Below are positions 44,443 through 57,202 of a DNA stretch of 64,000 nucleotides, one piece after another. The position numbers were made by a program, and so were the translations under genes. Source of the DNA: Heterobasidion occidentale (Eukaryota > Basidiomycota > Agaricomycetes > Russulales > Bondarzewiaceae); NCBI GenBank assembly GCA_039111635.1, contig JBCAQO010000008.1, positions 2,170,001-2,234,000 on the forward strand, written 5' to 3'. Within the stretch, counting starts at the first letter, position 1. Each line of letters begins with the position of its first letter. Below the pieces are notes generated by a model. The model saw only the letters and a program-made list of their open reading frames with translations, was not told where the DNA came from and did no database searches.

Positions 44443-47400
44443 ATGGCTGAACGATCTAGGCGCGAGACAAAGTCCAAGCTAGACAAGCTGGCAGCATATA
44501 AACGCGCGCGGGAGGGAGGTGGAAGAGCCTGGAAGGTGTGTTGATTTATCTACATCTCTGTCTTTCGCGTACGAAACGCGAGCGTGAGTTACAATGCGCG
44601 TCATCTCAGAATAGATGAAGGGACATATATACCGAAATATGGGCTCATATCCCTTCAACTTGACTTGCGAAGGGAGTATAGCGGTAGCAGATGTACTGAT
44701 GTCACTACACCTACAGGAGGAACAAGACACTGATCTTTATGATGAAGTCACGGAAGACCAATACAAGAGTATTGTCCGAGGTCGCTTGGCGAAAGATGAT
44801 TTCGTTGTCGATGACGGTATCGGAGGCTACATGGATAATGGCATGGATGACTGGACAGGGAATGGCGAGCAAGCAGAACAAGATTCAGACAATGACGTCG
44901 GTAAAAAGCGTAAGTGAACAATATGGTCCTGTTCTGTCCACGCTTGACCTTTCGCAGCGAAGCGCACCTCCAACACGGGCAAAGCACCGGCGAAAGCCAA
45001 AGCTCGACAACCCCCTCCCGTTGCACCCACTATGAGCGCTTACCGGCCAGCTGTATCGGCCGAACAGGAGACCGATTTCATGTCTTCTCTACTTGGTGAT
45101 ATGGACACTTTGAAGGATACAGCTCTACCATCCTCGAAGTACGCCTCCAAATCACGCAAAAGAAAGCCCTCTCCTCCTGGTTTTAACGATAAAACATCCT
45201 CCCCTGACACATTTGCCTCGTACCGCACACCTCGTAGTGGCCGAACGAGCGGTCGAGGTGATCCATTTGCCGACAATTCTTCTGATGGCCACATGTCAGA
45301 TGGGTTTGATCTAGCTCAAGGTCCATCGTCGGATGACGATGTGATGATGAGCCCCAAGAAGAGGGTTAAGATAGAGACAAGTGGTATCATGCCGGCGATC
45401 GAGAGCTTAGGTCGCATGGATGTTGGGGTGACCGACGAGGTTGACTACGATTCTTCTTTCGACGAAGCTGACATGGCGGCATTCATGGAAGTTGACGAGG
45501 AGCAAGATGTCAAGCCGAAAAAGGTTGAGTCAAAGACGGCCATCTCATCGAGGGACAAAAAGCCGTTGAAGCCACTCAATAGTGCTGATTCCAAGCCTTC
45601 TTGGCTCTCCGTTTACGACTCTCTCACTGTGGCCACTGATGAATCGTTCGGTACACTAAATACCGCAGCTTCGATATCCCCTCCGACATCCAATATATCA
45701 GCGCTGGAGGAGGATGGTTCATTCAGGTTCTTCTGGCTTGATTACATGGAGCACGAAGGAGTCCTCTACTTTATCGGGAAAACCGTGGACAAGACGACTA
45801 GGGCGTACGTTTCGTGCTGCGTAACGGTGATGAACCTGCAACGCAATCTATTCGTGCTCCCACGAGAATACCAACTCGACGAAGACGGATTCAAGACAGA
45901 TGTGGTGCCTGAGATGAGTCATATATACCAGGACTTCGACCGTGTGCGTCAGCAGGCTGGAATCAAGTCATGGCGAGGGAAGTTCGTAAAGAGGAAGTAT
46001 GCATTTGAGGAGCCTGATGTTCCCAAGGAAGAGACCCAGTGGTTGAAGGTGGTATATGGATTCAATGGTCAGCATTCAACTTCGTGTTGCGAATCTATGA
46101 TACTAATACATACCCATACCTAGAACCACAGATACCTAATGTCACCAGCCCAAATTTTTCTCGTGTGTTCGGAACGAATACGAGCGCCTTCGAGCTCCTC
46201 GTTCTGAAACGCAAAATCATGGGGCCATGTTGGCTACAGATCAAGAAACCTCATGTCGAGCACAAGGGAGTGAGTTTTTTTCATGTTGTCGCGATTCTCA
46301 GAACCTTCAACCGACCTTTTCCAGGTTTCATGGTGCAAGCTGGAGGTGACTATTACAGACCCGAAAGATATCAATCCTTTCTCGGAAACGGATTCTAATG
46401 CACCGAGAGATCTCCCTCCATTAAATATTGCGAGTCTAAGTGTTCGGACCATTGTTAACCACCAGGAGAACAAGAGAGAGATCGTCTGTGCTACTGCCAG
46501 AATATGGTCAAACAGTGCGCCGCGTCCTTTATCTCTTTCGCGAAATCGCGCGAAATATCTCAATGAATACATCCAGTCCAAATTGACGATCCTACACCGC
46601 CTGAAACACTTCCTTGCTCTGTACATACATTTGTACGTCCGCTGGAGCGCTTTCCCCCGCACTTCGAGGCGAAAGCTAGGTCAAATGCCAAAGGCCTCAT
46701 CTCACCGATGAAGAACGAGCGAATGCTGCTGAGTAGCTTGCTCGGTATGGATGTTCACCCTAACCTATCTATCTTGTTTTCGCTGACTTTCGGTACTCAG
46801 TGACGCTTCACAAGTTTGATCCAGACGTGATTATCGGTCACGAGTTCCTTGGTGTCTCGCTCGACGTCCTCCTGCATCGCATGAGGGAGCTCAAAGTTGA
46901 CCACTGGTCCCGCATGGGTCGTTTCCGTCGCTCGCGCTGGCCCAACATTGGCAAACAGGGCACAAATCTGCGTTTCTTAAATGGGCGTCTCCTATGCGAC
47001 CTTGCCAGCGACGGCGCGAAGAGCATGATCTCCTCCACAACTTGGTCTCTGACTGAGATGTGTAAGACTCAACTGAAAAGCGATCGGCAGGACATTGATC
47101 CCGATGATACTGCAAGCTATTTTGATGGAAGCGTGGGTTCTCCCGACAGGCTCATAACGTTTGTTAGGCATTGTGAGCTAGACGCACATTATCAAATGGC
47201 TATTGCATCCAAGGTTCAAATTTTGGGTCTTACGAGGCAATTAACAAACTTGGCCGGTAACTCATGGTATGCTTGCATTTCGGTGTGAGGATGGGTTTGG
47301 GGCTGACCGGATGTTTTCTTCCAGGAACAAGACGCTGAATGGTGGTCGAGCCGAGCGCAACGAGTACATCTTATTGCACGAATTTCACAGGCTCAAATAT

Positions 47401-49814
47401 ATCTGCCCTGACAAACAGTGGGGCAAAAAGTCTGCGCCGGTTCGGGTTGTGGAAGATGGCGAGGATGGCGAAGGAGCAACGAAGACAGGATCCAGCAAGA
47501 AGGACAAGTACAAAGGCGGTCTTGTCTTCGAACCCAAAAGAGGGTTATGGGATAAATTCATCCTCGTCATGGATTTCAACTCTTTGTACCCCAGCATCAT
47601 CCAGGAGTACAATATCGACTTTACAACCGTGGAAAGGGTGGAATATCAAGTATGTGGCTGCAGGTTCTCCCGATGCAAGTTACTCATCAAGTGTTGCAGG
47701 GTGGCGAAGAGAAGATTCCGGAACCCCCAGACTCTGCTGTTCCACAAGGTGTCCTTCCTCGACTTATTGCCACCCTTGTCAGTCGACGGCGACAAGTAAA
47801 ATCCTTGATGAAGGATCGTTCGATCCCACATGCAAAGTTGCTTCAGGTCAGAAATGTTTGTGTTTTCAGGGGTTTTCATCGGTTTCTGACGAGCGAGGCA
47901 TAAGTATGATATCAAGCAGCAAGCACTGAAGCTCACTGCGAACAGCATGTACGGGTGTCTTGGGTTCGAGTACTCAAGATTCTACGCTCGTCCTCTTGCC
48001 GCCCTCACGACGTTCAAGGGTCGTGAGATTCTCACTCAGACACGAGAGCTAGCTGAAAGCCTGCGGCTCGACGTACGTTCACTTGTTTGCTCCCAAACTA
48101 CTCGTTTTCATGAGATCACAGGTCGTATATGGTGACACGGACTCTGTGTTCGTCAACTCGAACGTCACCGAACTCTCCGAAGCTTTGAAGATATCCGCTG
48201 AATTCAAGAAGGCGGTCAACGACCGATATAGGTTGTTAGAGATCGATCTTGATGGCGTATTCCAGCGGTTGCTGCTCCTGCAGAAGAAGAATACGCTGCT
48301 ATCAAGGTCGAAGAGGGAACCAGGACGTCGACGGAGATCAAGGGTCTTGACATGAAGCGCAGAGAATACTGTGCATTGTCAAAAACAGTATCTCAGTGTG
48401 CCTCCACCTCGACTCAACCTGTATCCATGATCTGAACTCATCGCTTGACAGATACGTCTTGGATCAGATCCTGTCTGGAGAAGCGACCGAGACGGTCGTC
48501 GAGCGTATCCACGAGTACCTGACGACGATGGGTGCAGACGTGCGCGCGGGCAAGATCAAGCTGGATGAGTTCATCATCTTCAAGCGGCTCGGTAAAGATC
48601 CAGCGGAGTATCCAGACGCTAAGAGCCAGCCGCATGTGCAGGTCGCGCTGAAGATGAAGGCGAAGGGCGGAAACGCCCGCGCCGGGGACGTTATTCCTTA
48701 CGTGTTCTGCGTCGGAGAAACCACAGAGACGGGAAAGACTGCACAAGCTGAGCGTGCAAGGCATCCTGATGAGTTGAGGAAGGCCGGAAGCGATTGCAAG
48801 ATCGGTGCGGCACATCATGTTGTTCGATCATTAAGTCGATTTGCTCAGTTGATCTTACAGATTATCAGCACTATTTGTCTCAGCAGATATTGCCGCCTAT
48901 CGAACGTCTGTGCGAGCCAATAGAGGGTACGGACCGCGCCCGCCTCGCAGAGTGCCTAGGTATGGCGTGTACTAGCATAGTTGTGGATGTGGAAGCTGAC
49001 GGTTTTTGCAGGGCTGGACCCCGGTCGTTACCGCACCAGTGTGGCAGGCGAAGCCGGTGAACGATACTTTGGAACTCTCGATTCGCAGATGCCAGACAGC
49101 GAAAGATTCAAGGACGTGGATCCGTTCGTCGTCAAATGCCGCCATTGCAATGAGAACATGCCGTTCGCTCCGATCGGTGACCGAGGTGATTTCGAATTCT
49201 GGGTTTAGCTTCTGTTGGGAGCAGGTTGACATCATGTTGCAGACATCGATGCTGTTTCCTTCGAGCCCGACCTGCCAGTCGTGCCGGAAACCATCAACAC
49301 CGCAGTTTGGAAGTACAGCTTGACCGCCAGATCAGGGACCACATCGGTCGCTATTACGAGAGCTGGACAGTGTGCGATGATCAGACGTGCGGCAATCGTA
49401 CGAGGATGATGGGTGTCTACGGAAGGCGGTGCTTGAAGGCGGGATGTCGAGGTCGGGTCATGTTCGAGGTATGCTTCTTTGTCTTTGCTTAGGTGTACAA
49501 CAGAGGCTCAAGGTTAATCCTCCCCACAGTATTCAGATGCACAACTCTATACCCAGCTGAGGTATTATTCGCACTTGTTCGATGTGGACAAGGCGATAAG
49601 ATCGGCCGCGAGTGGAAAGAGACAAGGTACGCTCGTTCGCGCTTCCGCCTCGCCACCGACTCTGACGCGCTTGGCAGACGATATCATGGCCTTGGGGAGT
49701 TTACAGAGTGAGTTTCTGCGCCGGATGTCTCGGACGGTGGAGAAGTATCTGGACCGGAACGGGCGCAGATGGGTTGACATGGGAAGTTTGTTCTCTTTCA
49801 TGAAGCTTGCATGA
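44443..49814 (+). CDS. POL1: DNA polymerase alpha catalytic subunit
   Basis: B-family polymerase that extends primase RNA primers at replication origins and Okazaki fragments. N-terminus [20 protein letters not shown] is the Pol-alpha signature and [20 protein letters not shown] follows. The exonuclease-like domain spans about 46130-47300 ([19 protein letters not shown]). Polymerase motifs are [11 protein letters not shown] (SLYPSI at 47581-47598), [24 protein letters not shown] (YGDTDS at 48128-48145). The C-terminus has two cysteine modules, CRHC (about 49138) with CQSC (about 49280), and [20 protein letters not shown] (about 49375-49435). At least a dozen introns, most around 50-60 nt. One-base steps occur near 48288 (QKK-YAAIK) and near 49310 (before [13 protein letters not shown]). 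Identification is certain; exact exon ends near the zinc modules are less so. Confidence 0.95.
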
Positions 49815-50082
49815 CGCGTTGTGAGCGCCAGTGAGTGCGGACATCGTGCAAATGCACAGTTAGATAGTGTTGTATTTTCCATTAAGGTCGACGTCGTTCA
49901 CAATAGTCTCATGTACTCTTCTGTACTGAAAGTCGGGAAACCCTTGAAGCTGAAGAGCAGCTTGAAGCTTAAAATAGTATGTCGTAGGTTTCGATTTTTG
50001 TTTCATCTCTTGCGACTTTTATTGGGGTTCGGCGGGTCGGTAAAGGAAGTACTTATGCGTATGCAGTCACTTGCTGTGGTAC
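49815..50082. other. Intergenic, convergent 3' ends
   Basis: A 268-bp gap between the stops of POL1 and ARG7. It holds a short repetitive CTTGAAGCTGAAGAGCAG segment (about 49943-49975). No gene. Confidence 0.5.
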
Positions 50083-51722
50083 TTAGCTCCTGTAGTCGCC
50101 GTTGATCCTGACATACTCCTGTATATACAACGAAAAACACCCATCAGCTTTTGTCCGATATGCACGCCAGATGTTTCGTTGAGGGATATCTGAAAGATGG
50201 AGGATGCTCACGTAGCTGAAGTCGCACGTCCAGTACTTGGCGCTCTCGCTCCCGAGCCCGAGCTCGACGCGCACCTCGAGGTCCTCGAGGCTCACGATCT
50301 CCTTCGCGCGGACCTCGTCGACCTTCTCGGGTTCGCCGTTGACGAGGAGGGCGAGGGGCGAGGAGCCATCGGCGGGGATGAAGGAGACGCTGACGCGCGT
50401 GGGGTCGAGGGGCGTCGAGAGCGGGATGGAGCCGGTCGCGGCCAGGATGCGGCCCCAGCTGCGAATGTCGGGGTGAGCGAAGGGGGCAGGGTGCTCAGGG
50501 AACGTGCACGTACTTTGCGTCTTCGCCATAGAGCGCGGTCTTGACAAGCGCGGAGGTGGAGATCCGCGCCGCTATCTTGTGTGCGTCTTCGTACGTCGTC
50601 GCGCCCTGCGGTGAGAACAAGCAGGTCAGCCAAGGGGGAGTTTGAAAACGCCGGAGAGGCGAAACGACAACGCACATCGACAGAGACGGTGACGAACTTC
50701 GTCGCGCCCTCCCCGTCCCGCACGACGAGCTGCGCCAGATCCTGCGCGAAGCTCGTGAGCTCGTCCCGGAACGCCTCGTATCCCGCCCGATTGCGCTCCT
50801 CGTCGATCTCCTCGGCCGCGGCGCCCTCCCCGTCCGCCGCGGCGCCGTTCGCGAACGCGACGATCGTGTCGTTCGTCGACATGTCGCCGTCGACGCTGAT
50901 CGAGTTGAAGCTGCGGTCGACGGCGTGCGCGAGCGCGGACTGCAGGCTGCGCGGGGAGACGGCGGCGTCGGTCGCGATGCACCCGAGGAGCGTCGCGTGC
51001 GGGGCCATGTTCGGGTGGATCATGCCCGCGCCCTTGTCGACGCCCGCGAGGCGGTACGTGCGCCCGCCGAGCGCGAACGTGCGCGCGCGCAGCTTCGGGA
51101 AGGTGTCCGTCGTCATGAACGCGCGCGCGAAGCGCTCCCATGCAGAGAAGCCTGTCCTGAGGGTCGTCGGTGGGGCGGAGGGAGACGGGGGCGTGGAGGG
51201 GGACAGGGTGCGGATGCCGGCGAGGATGTTGGCGATGGGGAGGGTCTGCCCGATGACGCCTGTCGACATCACGAGCGTCGCGTTGGTGCCCGCGGGCGGA
51301 GGCGGCGCGAGCAGCGCGTCCGTCGCGCGGACCATCGCCCACGCATCGTCGAGCCCCTGCTTGCCCGTCACGGCGTTTGCGCAGCCGCTGTTCGCGACGA
51401 GCGCGCGGGCGCGGCCGGCGCTCCCGGTGAGCACCTCCTGGGACACCGTCACCGGAGCGGCCTTGAACGCGTTGCGGGTGAAGCACGCGGCGGTGGACGT
51501 CGGGCGCGGGGAGGTCGAGAGGAGGACGGCGAGGTCGAGGGCGTTCGGGTCTTTTTTGACGCCACAGTGGATGCCGGCGAGGGCGTAGCCCTGGGGGAAG
51601 GAGGCGTCAGGGATGGGTTGGTGGAGGTGGGCCTTGGAGGGGACGGCTTTGGCGGTGAACGTCGAGGTTGCGGACGACGAGGAGAGCCTTTTGCAGACGG
51701 CGGGCAGACGGCGCGCGGCCAT
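50083..51722 (-). CDS. ARG7: Mitochondrial ornithine acetyltransferase / glutamate N-acetyltransferase (ArgJ family)
   Basis: Regenerates N-acetylglutamate while releasing ornithine in the arginine pathway, in the mitochondrial matrix. Four exons: 50676-51722, 50514-50605, 50212-50458 and 50083-50118, total 473 residues. The first 20 or so residues ([19 protein letters not shown]) form an import signal. Family blocks: [78 protein letters not shown], in which the Ala-Thr bond is the autocleavage site and the Thr the nucleophile. Later blocks are [32 protein letters not shown] and the end [14 protein letters not shown]. No frame breaks. Confidence 0.96.
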
Positions 51723-52174
51723 GGTGGTTCACGGGAACTCGGGATGTGACTCGAGCGACGCGGGCTCTGCCTTTTCTACGCACGCTGGGCGTCCGTCGAC
51801 ACCTCGTTCACATCTTCTGGCGCTTGACAAACAGCAAAAAAAAACAGATGTATTTCCTTCCATCAGCGCGGTCGTGAAATAGTAGTACAAGACAAGCGGT
51901 GCGGCTGCCCGAGAGGACAGCACGAGAAGAGGATACGCGCAAAGAGACGCTGCTCTGCCACTGCTCCGTTACTCGACTGCGCGGTGTCGGCGACGGTCGA
52001 GTGCAGCTCTGAAAGACTGCATCAATGGCGTGCAGAAAAGAGACGCGCAAGCGTCGGCGCGTGCGGCCAAACACGCGTCAACAGGTATGCGATAGCTGGG
52101 CCCGGCAATGTCCGAGGGCATACGCAAATCGACATCCTCAAGCACTCGACGACTACGGGCCTTCGAGGGATAAA
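51723..52174. promoter_or_regulatory. Shared divergent promoter of ARG7 and RPL33
   Basis: 452 bp between the two start codons. A run of nine A's lies at about 51836-51844. No TATA box stands out, as is usual for ribosomal-protein genes. Confidence 0.55.
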
Positions 52175-52931
52175 ATGGCATCAACAAGGTGAGTCCACGC
52201 TTCAGGACAGGGCTGGGGAATGCAGGAATGTCGTTTCGAGGGGAAGAACGGTGGATTTGTGAGGTCGGGCGGGATGGATGGGTAGACTCTCGAACGGATG
52301 ACACTACGGCCTGGTCTATGCATCCCCACACTCTTGCACCCGCCTCTCCCCTTATCGGACTCCCTCCCCGCCCCCAGTTGTGCCGCCGCTGATCTCGACT
52401 TTTGCGCCGCTTCGTTGTAGACTCTACAGCAAGGGCCGCGTTCTCGGCCACAAGCGCGGCAAGCGCAACACCCGCCCCAACACCTCCCTCCTCCAGATCG
52501 AGGGCGTCGCCAACAAGGAGGATGCCCAGTTCTACCTCGGAAAGGTGGGTTCTCTGCGCCTGCTTTGACGCTCCCGCGCGGGGTGCTTACGATCGGGTCG
52601 GTTAGCGCGTTGCATACGTCTACCGCGCGAAGAGGGAGATTCAGGGCTCGAAGGTCCGTGTCATCTGGGGGTGAGTGTTTTGCTGAATGTACTTGCGTGA
52701 TGCGTTTCGATGGATAGAGGCGCTGAGCATGCGGCGCACTTTCTTCGTTCTAGACGCGTGACGCGCTCTCATGGCAACTCTGGTGTGGTGAAATCAAAAT
52801 TCAGGTCGAACCTGCCGCCACACGCATTCGGCGCCAGCGTCCGCATCGTAAGCCCACATTCGCGACGCCTCATGTATACTCATTTAACATGTTTCTTTCG
52901 CCCACAGATGCTTTACCCGTCGAACATCTGA
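52175..52931 (+). CDS. RPL33: Large-subunit ribosomal protein eL33 (L35a)
   Basis: Five exons: 52175-52188, 52421-52544, 52606-52670, 52754-52847 and 52908-52931, giving 106 residues, almost exactly the yeast length. The sequence [60 protein letters not shown] and [17 protein letters not shown] is diagnostic. The first exon is 14 nt and followed by the longest intron (232 nt), a common arrangement in ribosomal-protein genes. No frame breaks. Confidence 0.97.
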
Positions 52932-53557
52932 TTCTGTATTTCTGTCACGTTCCCGACTCGCTCTCCTCTACATATTGCAATATGACATGCATCATGGCCA
53001 GCATGCTTTCGACTCGCATAATTCAACTTGATCGTTATTCAGGAAGGATTGCGACGTTTGTTCAAAAGTAAGTGCCCCGCCATGAGGTTGAGAGTACAGA
53101 TGCCTTGGAATGTCCCTGCACCCACTCTGCTCCCTGGATTTCAGAGCTCGCCTCATTCACCCTTCTTCCCTTCTGCATTTCTCGTCGTAAGCCCGATACA
53201 TGTCCTTTGCAAGTGTTTGAACATGTTGGGCAGAATAGATATTCAACGTATCGTCGACTGCAAACATCGCCAGTGTGTATCTGCGATGTGAAAGACGAGC
53301 ACACTGCAGTAACCGAGATGATATGCATTAAATGAATTGTTTCCTCGCCCCTGAATAAAAGTTGGCCTAAATGGAATCAGCACATACGACGGGACGTGAA
53401 GACCAACAATCAATCACAAGTCCGGCAGATATCATATCATCGCATTAGAGTACTTTTACATCGTAATTCGTACAAAGAGGTGCACTCAAATATACGGAGA
53501 GGGAGAAAAAGGGAAGACGGGAGAAAGGTCAAGAAGACGGGTGCTGCGAACTGATCA
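52932..53557. other. Intergenic, convergent 3' ends
   Basis: 626 bp between RPL33 and BUD20 stops. An AATAAA lies at about 53354 on the plus strand. Short open frames have no recognisable content. Confidence 0.5.
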
Positions 53558-54154
53558 TCATCGCACGACATCGTCCGTCTCGATGGCAGCAACGGACGTC
53601 GCTGTCGGCCGTTTATTCTCTCGTCCCAGCCCTGCTGCGCGCTCGGACTCCTCGATCGTGTACGCGGGCTGCTCGAGCTGCTTGCAGCGCCGTTTGTGGA
53701 CCTTGCTCCTCCAGTGGGTGCAGCGCTGCGTCGGTCTCGAAGTATCTGCGCAGCGTGGAAGGGGGCGCGGAGGTGGTGGAGGTGTGCGAGAGTCAATTCA
53801 AGAGGGATGGAGGGATGGGAGGTTGTGATACTTACTTTGCGCATTCGACGCAGTAGTGCTGCGCCAGGCCGGGCTTTTCGTAGTCTAGGGGCTGAGCCTC
53901 GAGCTTTGCGCGGTTCTGTAGAGTCGAGAAAACGAAGCTGGTGTCAGAGTAGTAGGAGGAAGGGGAGGAGAGGAGGAGAGGAAACCTTTGGGTCGAGGTC
54001 TATCAGCTGGATCTGGTCGAGGTCTTTCGTGCGGGCCTGCGAGGGGTCAGTTGGAGGAAAGGATAAGTCACGAGTGAGTGCGCACCCGCGTCCGCGACGC
54101 CCGATGGACGTCTCGCTGTGCTCTGTGCGTTCGGGAGCGGCGAAGGCGGCCCAT
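53558..54154 (-). CDS. BUD20: C2H2 zinc finger protein Bud20/ZNF593
   Basis: Pre-60S ribosome export and assembly factor. Four exons: 54086-54154, 53986-54036, 53836-53915 and 53558-53745. Exon 1 (MGRLRRSRTHRAQRDVHRAS) is the basic N-terminus. Exon 2 is ARTKDLDQIQLIDLDPK, a hallmark of the family. Exon 3 and the start of exon 4 give LAQHYCVECAKYFETDAAL, and the second half of the finger is WRSKVHKRRCKQLEQPAYT. The finger is broken by a one- or two-base step near 53717, at CACCCAC, just before the first zinc-binding His. The coding length is off by one from a multiple of three, which agrees. Divergent from APN2. Confidence 0.92.
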
Positions 54155-54635
54155 TGGATCTGTGCAGGAACGAGGAGAGGAAAAGCGTTGTGCGTCCAAA
54201 TCGGGACCGCAAAGATGCATCCTGGGGTCTCAGGGGTCCCTCGATGGTTCGGCAGACTCCGACTTGTGGTGGTCAAGGTTTGTAGATAGCCAAGGTAATT
54301 AGATGTGAATTTTGGATATGCGACTGACCTCCATTTTGTTATTAAATATACACACTGCTCTAGGGATAAGCTGCTCTCACTCATAGTAAGAGCTGGTATG
54401 CAGAGCAAAGAGCAGCTGGTGCTAGGGGGACCAGTATTACCGATCAGCGCGTGCCGTTCGAGCTCCGCGGCGGCAATGGCGGAGCGCTCAAGTTTGTTTC
54501 CTTTCTGTTTCCTCCACTTTTCGTTGTCATCACAGGCTGGACGACCGCATTCTGTGTCTGTCTGTGTTCTTGCCTCGAGCTCAGCTCGTTTATGCATAAG
54601 GGATAACGAGGCAGTATTCTCGACGTGAACGTGGC
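54155..54635. promoter_or_regulatory. Shared divergent promoter of BUD20 and APN2
   Basis: 481 bp between the two start codons. It holds AATATACACACTGC at about 54343-54356 and pyrimidine-rich runs near 54495-54530. No other gene. Confidence 0.5.
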
Positions 54636-56963
54636 ATGCGCATATTGACCTGGAATCTCGTGAGTGGGATGAGGACGCGTCTCACGTTCATAACGACGGG
54701 TCTGACGCGTTGTTGCAGAACGGAGTCCGCACAATCCCACAATATCACCCGTGAGATATCGTCTCTCGACGCGCTTGAACCCTGCTTTTTCTCAAGACGT
54801 ATGATTTTAGATGGAATGCGCACAAGTCATGGAACGGGATCCTCCAGGAGCTGGGTGCCGACATCCTGTGCTTTCAAGGCGCGTCGTTCGACTCTGCAGA
54901 CGCGTTCATCGTGATTCTGACACGCTGACAACAGAGATGAAAACAACACGCGCGGCAATCGGTCGGGATGTCGCATTGCCGGAGTCGTTTGACTCGTTCT
55001 TTTCATTTCCATCCTCGAAAGGGGGCTACAGCGGTGTCGCCATCTACACCAGGATGGATGCGGTAGTCCCACTGAAAGCCGAGGAGGGTCTCTCTGGCAA
55101 GCTACAACCAAAACCCGCGCTGTCACCCGAGGAGCGTGTTTCGCCTTCATATCCTTATGCACACGAGATAGACATGATGTCGGACGCTGAAGGCAACACA
55201 CCTTCAGATCTTTCAGGCTTAGACTCTGAGGGCCGTGCTCTTGTCGTCGACCTCGGGCTCTTTGTCTTAATCAATCTCTACTGCCCGAACGAGACGTCGA
55301 TGCTCGGCTGCCGTTCAAAGTCAACTATCACCTGCTCCTGCAGGAACGCGTCAGGAAGCTTATTGAAGAAGGACGTGATGTGATCGTTCTCGGTGACATC
55401 AATGTCTGTGCTGCTCCGATTGATCACTGCGATGGCCATCTGCCCAGCAATGCGAGCACTTTCTGGGATCACCCCGCCCGAGAGTGGTTTCACAAGTGGC
55501 TGCACCCCAATGGTCCCATGATCGACGTGGTGCGCGACTTTTGGCCTGATAGAAAGGGCATGTATACGTGTAGGCAGCCTCGTGTGCGTCTCCTGCTATC
55601 GCTCGGCTGATCATGCTGCAGGTTGGAACACCAAGATCAGCGCACGGGAGACAAACTATGGTACGCGGATTGATTACATTCTAGTCACTCCTGGCCTGTT
55701 GCCGTGGGTCAAACATGGGGATATCCAGCCTGCGGTCAAGGGCTCTGATCACTGTCCTGTGTATGTCGACTTGCACGACGAGATCACACTCGCCTCGGGA
55801 GACAAGCTCACCTTGCAGGACGCGATGCGGATGGACAGCAGCAAGCGCGATCCGCCCCGTATCGCCGCCAAGTACTGGGACGAATTCCTCGGCAAGCAGA
55901 CCTTGCTGTCCAGTTTCTTCGGCAAACGCGATCATGTCAAGGCGACTACGCAGGTGGCAGGCTCCCCACAAACGCTCTCCTCAGAGACACCCGCTCGCTC
56001 ATCCACACAGCCTCTTCTCACAGCCGCTTTCGATGCTCTAGAATCTCATCAGACAGAGCCGCCTGCTGTCACGCCTCTGGTCGATGCATACCCTTCTCGG
56101 ACGAAAGGGATCCCCACCACATCCCAAACTACGATCTCGCCAGACGGAGACGAAGCACATAGTACACACACCGTGCCAGATCACCCAAGTCTGACACCGC
56201 CTTCTGCCAGCCCTTCTCTCCGCCCATCACAGAACCGGCGCAAGCACCCGCGAACCGAAGAAGCACCCGCGGGCGCAGCCAAATCAAAGAAGCCCAATCG
56301 CGGCCAATCGAAGCTCTCGTCCTTCTTCGCCAAACCGCCCCCGACGGCAAAGACGCCCAAGCCTCCCGAGATCGTCGAGATTCGGGACGATGATGACGAC
56401 GACGGCCCCGTCGCGGATAGCGTCGGGGCGACGCGCCCTTCGACCCCGCCGGCATCGGCCCTGAGCCAGTCGGCGCAGGAGCAGCTGGATGCGGACTATC
56501 GCCTCGCCTGCGAGCTCTCTGCATCCCAAGAAAGCGCCCTCGCGCGCAGCGAGGCGGTCGCCTCCGCATCGGGATCGCAGGGCTCTGCGAAGGATACGTC
56601 CGAAAGCAGAGAAGCCTGGTCGTCTCTCTTCGCCCCTGTCGCACCACCCAAATGTGGCGTCCACGGCGAGCCGGCGAAGGAGCTGCGTGTCAATAAGCCT
56701 GGCCCGAACAAGGGCAAGACGTTCTACATCTGTTCTAGGTAAGGTTGTTTCATAGAAATGATTTCCCGTGTATGAATGGGCTGACGGTTAGACCTTGGTG
56801 GGCGGTGGATCAACATTCTAGGCCAGTTGGGCCAGGATACGACAAGGGGCGCAGTGAGCGGCTGAGGGAGGAGGTGGACCATCGATATAAGTGCAACTTT
56901 TTCAAGTGGTCGAGCGAGTGGAAGCGGGAGGCCATGCGCGCCAACAACGCGAAAAAATTGTGA
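54636..56963 (+). CDS. APN2: AP endonuclease 2 (class II, ExoIII family) with GRF zinc finger
   Basis: Cleaves abasic sites and removes 3' blocks in base-excision repair. N-terminal catalytic blocks: MRILTWNL-NGVRTIPQYHP, ILQELGADILCFQ-EMKTTR, GGYSGVAIYTR, LINLYCPNETS, GDINVCAAPIDHCDG, YGTRIDYILVTPG and VKGSDHCPVYVDL, with the catalytic Glu, Asp and His. After the nuclease comes QTLLSSFFGKR and, 120 residues on, QSKLSSFFAKP, both fitting the PCNA-binding PIP box QxxLxxFF. The C-terminal GRF finger has CGVHGEPAKELRVNKPGPNK, FYICSR-PVGPGYDKG and FFKWSSEW. The intron after CFQ starts with GC rather than GT. A one-base step lies near 55303 (NETS-ARLPFKVNYH). Ends at 56963. Confidence 0.94.
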
Positions 56964-57202
56964 TGTACCACCTTCCATCTCCCTTGCTCTAGACTCATCA
57001 TCTTGTAAACATACTTCACCTTCTTGTGACCTATACCTATCTGTATACTATCTCCTCGTACATTCTTTGATGCATATATAGCCATTGCGCGTTGGATACC
57101 ACAACAATAATGATTACTATTCTACAGAAACGCAAGAAAACGATGTCCAGGAAAAAATGGCAAAGTACAACAACGCGGACTGGGATCGTGGGGATGAGAG
57201 CA
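56964..57202. other. Intergenic, convergent 3' ends
   Basis: 239 bp between the stops of APN2 and the kinesin gene. ATATATAG at about 57074 and AATAATG near 57106 could serve 3' end formation. No coding signal. Confidence 0.5.
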
